From assembly GCA_000156115.1 (NCBI GenBank), contig DS995276.1, forward strand, positions 1,067,523 to 1,131,522: 64,000 bases of DNA, read 5' to 3'. Positions 26,934 through 34,636 of this stretch are shown here, in pieces. Source of the stretch: Rhodobacteraceae bacterium HTCC2083. GTDB taxonomy: Bacteria; Pseudomonadota; Alphaproteobacteria; Rhodobacterales; Rhodobacteraceae. Every line of letters begins with the position of its first letter. The stretch's first letter is position 1. The notes beneath the pieces were generated by a model. The model was not told where the DNA came from, ran no database searches, and saw only the letters and a list, made by a program, of their open reading frames with translations. Made by a program: the position numbers and the translations under genes.

Positions 26934-28553
26934 CTACCAAAGCGCCGGATTTAAAAGGCGTTCGGGCAATCGAGGAAGTGCTTGCCTCACCAGAAACACC
27001 TCTTCCCAAGTCAACGGTGGTTTGGCGAAAAGAGCACCCAACTCATGTAGTTGATCATCCGTATCAACGCCCATCACTACGCCGTCCACCCAGCTAAACG
27101 CCCGCACATAGGCGATGCACAAATCCATTACCCCGTCACGCCCAGTGTCGCTCACCAAGCGGGACAATGTGTGAAGAATATCCTGTGCATCCACACCTTC
27201 AACCGAGGGCCAGCGAGAGATATCAGGCTGCACAAGCAAGCCTTGCAAAAAGACGCTACGCACATGAACGACAACATCCGGTCGCGTCCGCAGCTGTGAA
27301 ACACATTGTGTCCATCGTTCGTCCAACAGGTTAAACGGCAATTGTATATGCTGAACCTCGGGCAACGCCAAAACAGCTTCCAATTCTTGGGGGGACTGAA
27401 CAGAAACTCCGAGTCGCTTAATCTGCCCTTCGTTTTGAAAAAGGCGAAGCCGATCCCAAATGACCCCATCGGCGGCTGCAACGTGCGCTGCGCGGTGGAG
27501 CAAAACCGTCTCCAGCGCCTGAACACCCAGCGCGCGAAGCGAGCCATTGATGCTTGTCTCAACAGCCGTTTTGATATCCGCTTGCGTGCCAGACTCGACA
27601 TCGATCGGGCTGAGCTTGGTCACAATCGGCAGATCACTCTTTGTGTCTGCCAAGAACGCACCAATACGTGCTTCGCTTTCGCCGTAAGCGCGCGCCGTGT
27701 CGATGCCTCCGCAGGTAGTTTCTTTCGTCGCCTCCAGCACGCCAAGCGCCTGTGTGGCGGGCATTAGCCCCGACTCTTTCGTTACCCCGTAAGGCAGGCC
27801 CAATTGTGCTGTTCCCAAAATGAGTGGGGCCACAGGTTTCGCTTTTAATTCGGTCATTCGTGATGTCAGCGCCCGGTAAGACACAACAACAGGATCAGCC
27901 TCATTCTGGAATAGACTCGCGATGAATAAATAATCATGCAGCGTATCAACCGTACAACGAACATGCCCATGATCTTGCGGCCAATCGGGGAAGGGCAAAC
28001 GATGTTCTGGCGCGTATGTCGCGCGGATGGACGGGGTGACATGTTCCTGAATATAGGGATCAGCATTATGTGCAGCTGCGCGCAGATCAGCCACATAAAA
28101 TACCTCTGCAGACAAGCCATATGGCAGCCAAGCGGCATCGTTTCCGTAGGCGAGATAACGTGCTTCAGAGGCTATGAAATTACGCACGAGGGTCTCAACG
28201 AAATCAGCGTCAGGGCAGGGGTTATCGGCCGTCAACCGCACACAGATCGCGGTGTCAGAAAGGTCTTGTGTCGCGATCAAAAACCGTTCGAGAACATTTT
28301 CCAAAGGACCACGCACAACGCTCAAGCCAGCCTGAGCCAAGGTCGAGGCCAACAAATCATCCTCAACCCCAACAGAGGTGGCAACGACCACGTCTGCGCC
28401 GTTGCGCGCTACCCTTTCAGCCGCCAAGACCGCAAGGGACCGGCCCCCAACTGGTAAAAGAACTTTCGCCGGCAAGCGGGTGGATGTGGTACGTGCCTGA
28501 AGCACTATGCGATACGCTGGTAACTCGGAAGGCAGAGTTACCATGACGTCCAT
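26934..28553 (-). CDS. SpsF-type cytidylyltransferase fused to aldo/keto reductase
   Basis: Residues about 15-235 are a CMP-sugar-synthetase-like nucleotidyltransferase (VLQARTTSTRLPAKVLLPVGG, VVRGPLENVLERF, RLTADNPCPD). Residues 242-539 are an aldo/keto reductase (LILGTAQLGLPYGV, IDTARAYGESEARIG, VTKLS, LLHRA). The first half should activate a nonulosonic acid with CTP; the second may reduce a keto group of the same pathway. Both families occur in legionaminic/pseudaminic-type gene sets, usually as separate proteins. The start overlaps the SDR end by 16 bp (ATG 28553); ATG 28544 is an alternative. Confidence 0.85.
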   Translation of the reverse strand: MDVMVTLPSELPAYRIVLQARTTSTRLPAKVLLPVGGRSLAVLAAERVARNGADVVVATSVGVEDDLLASTLAQAGLSVVRGPLENVLERFLIATQDLSDTAICVRLTADNPCPDADFVETLVRNFIASEARYLAYGNDAAWLPYGLSAEVFYVADLRAAAHNADPYIQEHVTPSIRATYAPEHRLPFPDWPQDHGHVRCTVDTLHDYLFIASLFQNEADPVVVSYRALTSRMTELKAKPVAPLILGTAQLGLPYGVTKESGLMPATQALGVLEATKETTCGGIDTARAYGESEARIGAFLADTKSDLPIVTKLSPIDVESGTQADIKTAVETSINGSLRALGVQALETVLLHRAAHVAAADGVIWDRLRLFQNEGQIKRLGVSVQSPQELEAVLALPEVQHIQLPFNLLDERWTQCVSQLRTRPDVVVHVRSVFLQGLLVQPDISRWPSVEGVDAQDILHTLSRLVSDTGRDGVMDLCIAYVRAFSWVDGVVMGVDTDDQLHELGALFAKPPLTWEEVFLVRQALPRLPERLLNPALW

Positions 28554-29368
28554 CCGCCATCGACACAGAGATTGATCCCCGTCACATATTGCGCATTGGA
28601 CGAAGCTAGGAAGACAACAGGCCCAATCATATCATCTGCAACACCAATCCGGTTCATTGGGACTTTCTGAACAAGTTCACCATAAAATTCCGGTTTGTCT
28701 TCACGAAAGTTGAGGGGTGGAAAGGGGCCAGGGCTGATAGAATTTACACGAATGCGCTCCTTTGCCAAATGCACAGCGGCGTAACGGCTGTACTGGATCA
28801 ACGCCCCTTTTGAAGCACTATAATAAGGGGGGCTGTTTTGACCGGAGTCACCGTAAATGGCCGGATCAGGGCTGATGTGCCCATACATCGACGCAACATT
28901 AATCACCGAGGCATCGCCATGATCCGCAACGGCTTGACGAAAGGCGGGTGTCAAACCCCGAACCAGTTCAGCGGCCGCAACCACCGCGATATTGTATGAA
29001 TCGCGATATTGCTCAGGCGTAGAGGCCGCAAGAGTATTAGTGGGCCCCGAATATGCATTATTGACGAGAATATCGAGAGAGCCTTCAGTCCCAAGATATG
29101 TGTCCGCAAAGTCGGTTACCGCGGCGGTATCCGAGAGATCAATCGCAGTATACTTTGCCTGATACCCTTGTGAACGCAGATCTTCGACGACGCTTTCCAG
29201 CTTAGCCGCGTTCCGTCCAACCAGCGTGACCGACGCCCCCGCTTGCGCCAGGCCTTTCGAGATCGCCCGCCCCAAATGCCCCGCAGCGCCCGTCACTAAC
29301 GCAGTGCGACCCGCCAGCGAAAAACTACGTGCAGCCAAGGTTTCGTAGGGAAAACTATTCTGATGCAT
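28538..29368 (-). CDS. Short-chain dehydrogenase/reductase (PtmA-like context)
   Basis: This is a classical SDR of 276 residues with cofactor motif ALVTGAAGHLGRAISKGL, LDILVNNAYSG, catalytic Ser in INVASMYG, YYSASKGALIQYSRYAA (Tyr-x3-Lys) and the C-terminal YVTGINLCVDGGW. SDRs of this kind sit next to SpsF and NeuB in nonulosonate clusters (PtmA of Campylobacter). That makes oxidation or reduction of the sugar or its side chain the likely role. It is translationally coupled to the SpsF-AKR gene. Confidence 0.82.
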   Translation of the reverse strand: MHQNSFPYETLAARSFSLAGRTALVTGAAGHLGRAISKGLAQAGASVTLVGRNAAKLESVVEDLRSQGYQAKYTAIDLSDTAAVTDFADTYLGTEGSLDILVNNAYSGPTNTLAASTPEQYRDSYNIAVVAAAELVRGLTPAFRQAVADHGDASVINVASMYGHISPDPAIYGDSGQNSPPYYSASKGALIQYSRYAAVHLAKERIRVNSISPGPFPPLNFREDKPEFYGELVQKVPMNRIGVADDMIGPVVFLASSNAQYVTGINLCVDGGWTSW

Positions 29369-29413
29369 GATCTACCTCTGGCCTTTCATCTGCATAGATT
29401 ACTCGGCATTTTG

Positions 29414-31780
29414 TTATTGAATATTTTGAACATACTCGGACGCCATATCGATGAGGGTTTTGTCATCCATATTGATACGCGGAAGAATACGACAGCTGCT
29501 CCAAACACTGTCTTGCTGTGTCCCAAAACGATCAAGATTACCGTTCAACCGGACCGTATGCGTCGCTTGTGGAGAGCGCATCAGATAAAGTGTGGGCGTT
29601 CCAACCCCACACCCAAGTTCCAATACGCTGGTACAAATCGCAATGGACAGATCCAGCTGGCTACACAGGGCCGCGATCCCTTCCATGTCATCAAACAGAT
29701 CCAGATCGGGAAACTCGATAAAGCGTTCTCCTAGAACCTCCCGCAGCCAGTCTAGTTCTTCTTCTTCAATAGCATATTGCAGATTCACAAAGCAGGCATC
29801 CGAGTTTTCCAAAATTGGCTGCCATTGTTTGATGTCGAAATAATGCACATTACGGCTGTATGTCAGCCGTCCGCCCCGCCATGATAGGCCGATGACTTTT
29901 CGCCCATTCGCCTGCTCTTTAAGATGATCATTAAATTCTTGCGCACGGGTTGGATCGGGGATCAGGACAGGCTCTTGCGGGCTTTGGTGTAGCAAATGAT
30001 TGCCAAACGCATCCGCCTCAAAAAGATTGATCGGGCGCAAGAACATATCAACGGAGCGGCCTATTTCGACCACTTCATCCGTGACAATCTTACGTGTTGC
30101 GATCGATTGAGCCAAAGTGCGCTCATCCAAACGTCGTGCTTTGACACCCGGAAACTCTCGTGTCACTGGCATGATATTAAACTCTGGAAACGACCGCGTC
30201 ATCAGTCCTGCGAGCCGTGGATCACAGGTCAGCCATACGTCTTTGGCACCCGAGAGAAGTCGAGGATAAACGCACGTATATCTGATCTCATCCCCAACAC
30301 CCAAAGTCGATAACGCAACAACAGACTTGCCATCCAGCGACCCGCTTTGCCATTCCGAAAACCTGTAAGGCAAATGCAGTGGCGTTCGGTGAATAGCTTC
30401 CCGTTGCAAGGCCCGAGACGTCGTTTCTTGACCCGCCAGATCAGCCACAAACATCATCCGGCGACGGATACGGCTTTGGTGCATTAAGTTCAGGCCCCTG
30501 ATCTGTTTGATAGGGGTGATAGAAATGCTAGTGGATGCCCTTTCCATAAAGGAAAGAGCGACAGTGTAATCACCCTCCATTTCGGCACACATCGCCATAT
30601 CGGCCAAAGCGCTCGCGTGATTAGGGTCGATTTGAAGTGCTTTGCGCAGTGCTTTGACAGCAGATTCTGAACGCCCCGAATTTGCATAGATGTGACCAAT
30701 CAAAGCAAAATATTCGACATCCTCTACCTTTTTATGGGCATGCGTTTCAAGCAACATTAGTGCTTCGTCTTCTCGAGAATTTCCAGCCAGAATGCCCACA
30801 ATTTGAAAGATAATCGTAGAGCTTGAAGGATGAACCTCCAAGCCTTCATGCAGGTATTCATACGCTCTCGCAGATTGCCCCTTGTCATAAAACACACCTC
30901 CAACCACTACAAATGTGTTCTGAGCATGACGACCAAACGTAACCACGCGCTCCAAGCGCTCTACTGCCTCATCATCGTCCACCATACGATTGCAAAGCCG
31001 CGCAATGCCCTGCACCAAAGGTCCCTCGTATTCAGCAACCTCATTCGTCGCCAGCATATTTTCTCCGATAGAGAGCGCCGGTTCGATCAAGGCATCGGAA
31101 GAATGAGACCATGCAAAGCGCATCACCATGAGGGCGTGACGGATGCTATCTGGGGCAAGCTGGTAATTATCTAGCGCTTTGCTAACGGCCTGATCTTTTC
31201 GATGTGTCGTGAACAGAACTTGAGCATAGAGCAATCCAAATTCAGCATCTTGCGAGAACCTATCCGCGAGCGATGCCATAAGTTCATCAAGTTCGTCTAA
31301 ACGCTGATATTGACATAACACCCAGCAGACAAACATGACTTCATCCCGGTCAGCCGTACCGGACTTAACCGCCTGCAGCGATTCCCTTAAGAGAGATCGG
31401 ATGTCCGTTTGCCTTTGCAACAGCAGAAATCCGCGCGTATTTGCAACATGGTGTGCATTCGGCAAAATCAACGCTTGATGGATGGCTTTGAGACCTAAAT
31501 CACGCGCGCCACTTTTATACAAAGCGATCGCACGCCACATCTGATATGTTAGTTCCTCTTGCACATCTTTAGGAAGACGGTCCAAATACTTTGGCACCTC
31601 GTTCCAAGCTTCTTCCCTCGCAAACGCTCTCAATTTCCTATTGATGACGCTCACTTTATCCGAGGAAACAGTTGGCAACCCCAAATTATGACGCAGAAAA
31701 AACCGTGAATCATTCGATAAAATACCACGATACAATTGCCCTAAAGGGCCTTTTTTCAATTTCTTCAAAAGACCTTGCAA
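29414..31780 (-). CDS. Large TPR protein with glycosyltransferase-like C-terminus
   Basis: Of 788 residues, about 60-440 look like repeated TPR helices (for example VEYFALIGHIYANSGRSESAVKALRKALQIDPNHASALADMAMCAEMEGDYTVALSFMERA in the usual 34-residue register). The C-terminal third (about 480-770) has features of GT-B folds of the GT9/GT41 kind: LSTLGVGDEIRYT near its start, KVIGLSWRGGRLTYSRNVHYFD and LDLSIAICTSVLELGCGVGTPTLYLM as a donor-site-like loop. It may transfer the nonulosonate, possibly to protein, but this is inference. No signal peptide is visible. Confidence 0.65.
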   Translation of the reverse strand: MQGLLKKLKKGPLGQLYRGILSNDSRFFLRHNLGLPTVSSDKVSVINRKLRAFAREEAWNEVPKYLDRLPKDVQEELTYQMWRAIALYKSGARDLGLKAIHQALILPNAHHVANTRGFLLLQRQTDIRSLLRESLQAVKSGTADRDEVMFVCWVLCQYQRLDELDELMASLADRFSQDAEFGLLYAQVLFTTHRKDQAVSKALDNYQLAPDSIRHALMVMRFAWSHSSDALIEPALSIGENMLATNEVAEYEGPLVQGIARLCNRMVDDDEAVERLERVVTFGRHAQNTFVVVGGVFYDKGQSARAYEYLHEGLEVHPSSSTIIFQIVGILAGNSREDEALMLLETHAHKKVEDVEYFALIGHIYANSGRSESAVKALRKALQIDPNHASALADMAMCAEMEGDYTVALSFMERASTSISITPIKQIRGLNLMHQSRIRRRMMFVADLAGQETTSRALQREAIHRTPLHLPYRFSEWQSGSLDGKSVVALSTLGVGDEIRYTCVYPRLLSGAKDVWLTCDPRLAGLMTRSFPEFNIMPVTREFPGVKARRLDERTLAQSIATRKIVTDEVVEIGRSVDMFLRPINLFEADAFGNHLLHQSPQEPVLIPDPTRAQEFNDHLKEQANGRKVIGLSWRGGRLTYSRNVHYFDIKQWQPILENSDACFVNLQYAIEEEELDWLREVLGERFIEFPDLDLFDDMEGIAALCSQLDLSIAICTSVLELGCGVGTPTLYLMRSPQATHTVRLNGNLDRFGTQQDSVWSSCRILPRINMDDKTLIDMASEYVQNIQ

Positions 31781-31831
31781 AATAAGTACCTCAAATTTTC
31801 TGCCACAGCAGTTGGTAAGCGAACGATGGGC

Positions 31832-33124
31832 CTAGTTTACTAAGCCTAACAAATCATGTTCGACAAGCTTTTCGGCGATGTCAGAACATTCCAGCGCGTC
31901 TGCACCTATCGTGTCAGCCAAATTTATCAGATCACGTGTTCCATCACTGTAGGCGATCACGTTCATCATTGTGCGAACGACTTTGGCACCATTGGCAACA
32001 CTGACATTAGGGTACAAACCACGCTTGCCTAGCTGCGGTTCGCCTTTGACTTTTGTTTCCCAAACAGCATTCGCTTCGATCACAGACAAACACTTCACGA
32101 ACACCTCATAGGTTCCCGCCAGGCCCTTTGGCGTCACGAGGGTTAAATCGTCTAGAGACGTATGGTACTCAGGGTAGCATCCATATTTTGATCTCATCAC
32201 ACAGGCAATCGGCAGGTCGACTCCCGGCGCACAGTATTGACGTTCATCCGAGCCACGATCAAGGAAGCTGTAGGTAATATAGTCATCTGTGTGATGCGAC
32301 AGGACGTGGCGCGCAACACGATCACTTAATGTGTCGCCCTGTCGGCTAGGCAAGAAAGAATAGCATCTCTCATCGCCAACACATGAGATATTGAATCCTG
32401 CCTTCACATGCTTTTTCAAGTCGTTCAAATGGCGAGACAGGTAGACGATTGACCCAATCGTTTCCGGGATGAAAACAAATCTGTAAGTATATCGGCGCGG
32501 AGCTTGTTTGACCCACTTCGCCAACCATGTCGCAATCGCAGGTCCGGACAGTTCGTTGTTCGCCATAGACGGGTGACACACATAGGTGGACAGGAAGACC
32601 TCTTCCTCTGTTTCACCCGGAATGACCAATTCACCATAGTTCAATTGACCCGGCTCTAAGGTCGCGTCAATCTTGGCGTGATATGTTCCAGCCTTCAGTG
32701 TTTCACGCTGAGTGTGCGTCAAACAAAAACCCCATCTGCGCTTATAGTATGAGGTTACATAGGGGATGGCATCTGGCTGATCTGGAAGGGAATACAAATA
32801 GGGTTGCAGCTCTTCTAGGGTCATTTTTTGATCCACTGGAACAGAATAACCCATGACGTGAAGATTGTGATCTTTCATATCAAGAACAATCTCACCCTCA
32901 GGACCAATGAGTTGGGCACTTTTGATGACCCATTCATCTGGGACTTCCCAATCAAACGCTTGCGTGCCACTTGGAACGGAATGAACCGTCAAACCATCTA
33001 AATGTTGTTGCAAAACGGCAAGCGTTTCACGGGTCCCAGGGCCGGTTAAACTGCGGCAAATTGGGAATAAATCACGAATAAAGTCGTGCATTTCTTGCCC
33101 AAGGTTTTCTGAGTTATGCGTCAT
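31832..33124 (-). CDS. DUF4910 aminopeptidase-like protein
   Basis: This 430-residue protein belongs to the DUF4910/DUF2172 group, with a zinc-peptidase-like fold. It begins MHDFIRDLFPICRSLTGPGTRETL. Candidate metal ligands lie in STYVCHPSMANNELSG, VFIPETIGSIVYL, SFLDRGSDERQY and CYPEYHTSLDDL. The family occurs almost only in polysaccharide and nonulosonate loci. An amidohydrolase or transferase action on an N-acyl or aminoacyl sugar is plausible, but the reaction is not established. It stands between the ACP protein and the TPR protein, with 9 bp to the former. Confidence 0.8.
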   Translation of the reverse strand: MTHNSENLGQEMHDFIRDLFPICRSLTGPGTRETLAVLQQHLDGLTVHSVPSGTQAFDWEVPDEWVIKSAQLIGPEGEIVLDMKDHNLHVMGYSVPVDQKMTLEELQPYLYSLPDQPDAIPYVTSYYKRRWGFCLTHTQRETLKAGTYHAKIDATLEPGQLNYGELVIPGETEEEVFLSTYVCHPSMANNELSGPAIATWLAKWVKQAPRRYTYRFVFIPETIGSIVYLSRHLNDLKKHVKAGFNISCVGDERCYSFLPSRQGDTLSDRVARHVLSHHTDDYITYSFLDRGSDERQYCAPGVDLPIACVMRSKYGCYPEYHTSLDDLTLVTPKGLAGTYEVFVKCLSVIEANAVWETKVKGEPQLGKRGLYPNVSVANGAKVVRTMMNVIAYSDGTRDLINLADTIGADALECSDIAEKLVEHDLLGLVN

Positions 33125-33133
33125 CGAAATACT

Positions 33134-34621
33134 CTATGAGGTCAGGGATTGGATGTATGAGCGGGTGGTGCTCAAAAGCACATCATAGGTTAACATCTTT
33201 TCGACATCGCCCGCCCCAAAGCGAATTCCAAAGGCCGCTTCCAGACCCAAGATCAACTCGATATGGCGCAAGGAATCCCAGCCTGGCGTCGTGCCGACAC
33301 CCGCACCCTCCAAATCGGCGTTCACAGGTAAGCGCAATTGCTGGCGAACGACCTCCGCGATACGTGGCTCAACGTCATTCTCAGCCAGCGCACTCACTGG
33401 GGCAGAAACAGGCGATACAGTGGGTGCGTTTTGCGGCACAGCGGCAGATACAGCAGCCCCCGCGCGCGCCGCTTGGAACCCCAGCTTGCCTGATTGATGG
33501 CCATTCCACTCGACCAAAACAGCGTCACCGCGCTTATCGTCCAATGCAATTTCCAGTACGGATTCCGCAAGTTCCTGAGGCAACATCGCAGGGCTTTTTC
33601 CCTGAACAGACTCCGAATACTGGGTAGCAACGAGCCCAGACAAGATTGTCAAACCACGCGGCCCAAATTCTGAGTGGCTCTTGTCAAACGCCGACAGGAA
33701 CTGACCTGCCATCGCTTTGGCTGCCGAATAGTCATGCCAGCCCGGGATCACACGCTCTGTTGCCACGGTTCCAATCGTTGCGACAACGCCACTTTGACGG
33801 ATCAACATGGCCGGCAAAACGGCCTCGGCAATTTGCTGCAACGCTCGGTAGTTCACTTGGACCAAATCATTCAGCATTCCATCCACGGGCGGAGAGGCGG
33901 TATGAAACACTGCGGTTACATTATTTTGCGACGTCAACGTATTGCAAAGCGCATCAACATCCTCAGAGCGCAAAAGATCGGCACTGACATGTTCTATATG
34001 CACATCCTGAGAAGCGGATGTTTTCAAGGCGGCGGCAAGGGCGTCGCGCTTAGCACCAGGCCCTCTATCCACCAAGAGCAAATTCCAGCCACGCCGCGCA
34101 AGCATCCGTGCAAGGGCCGTCCCAATTTCACCGGTCGCACCCGTAACAAGAGCCACCGGCGAGGAGGGGCGTAAGTCAGGAAGCTCTGTTGAAGGTTCCC
34201 ATTCTTCCATGCGCGACATGACACGCATGTTAGCATCCACCACAACATCCGCACCGCGGCAAATCAGAACCCGTATCGAGAGCGTACGCACATTAGGATT
34301 AACGGCCATAATACACGCACTATAGGTAAGGGTCTCACCATAAAAGACCGGAAGAATTGATCGAATTGCATGCCCTATATAAAGTGAAGGGTCCCCAGGG
34401 AAAATCATTCCCGCAATGCGTGACAAGGGCGCAATCGTCATGTGCATGGGCACGATTGGGCGTTCAAACTCGCTCTGTTGTGCGTATTTCACGTCATGAT
34501 GAAGCGGGTTTCGATCACCGCTCAGCTGTGCAAAACCTTCAAACATCTCAGGCGTGAACGTTTGCTCAAATACTGCCGTTTCACCGACCTGGAAATCAGA
34601 GAATTTTCTTACTGTCATCAT
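33134..34621 (-). CDS. MaoC hydratase - SDR - acyl carrier protein fusion
   Basis: This 495-residue protein has three domains. Residues 1-140 are a MaoC-like hot-dog hydratase (SGDRNPLHHD, with D36 and H41). Residues about 155-390 are an SDR (GATGEIG at 161-167, later YSAAKAM). Residues about 415-495 are a phosphopantetheine-binding ACP with GWDSLRHIE, where Ser450 is the attachment site. An Ala/Pro/Val linker precedes the ACP. This implies that a thioester-bound acyl group is made or modified on this protein and handed to a sugar. I chose ATG 34621 behind GAGAGAGA, 15 bp after the preceding stop. Confidence 0.87.
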   Translation of the reverse strand: MMTVRKFSDFQVGETAVFEQTFTPEMFEGFAQLSGDRNPLHHDVKYAQQSEFERPIVPMHMTIAPLSRIAGMIFPGDPSLYIGHAIRSILPVFYGETLTYSACIMAVNPNVRTLSIRVLICRGADVVVDANMRVMSRMEEWEPSTELPDLRPSSPVALVTGATGEIGTALARMLARRGWNLLLVDRGPGAKRDALAAALKTSASQDVHIEHVSADLLRSEDVDALCNTLTSQNNVTAVFHTASPPVDGMLNDLVQVNYRALQQIAEAVLPAMLIRQSGVVATIGTVATERVIPGWHDYSAAKAMAGQFLSAFDKSHSEFGPRGLTILSGLVATQYSESVQGKSPAMLPQELAESVLEIALDDKRGDAVLVEWNGHQSGKLGFQAARAGAAVSAAVPQNAPTVSPVSAPVSALAENDVEPRIAEVVRQQLRLPVNADLEGAGVGTTPGWDSLRHIELILGLEAAFGIRFGAGDVEKMLTYDVLLSTTRSYIQSLTS

Positions 34622-34636
34622 TGTCTCTCTCACGTC

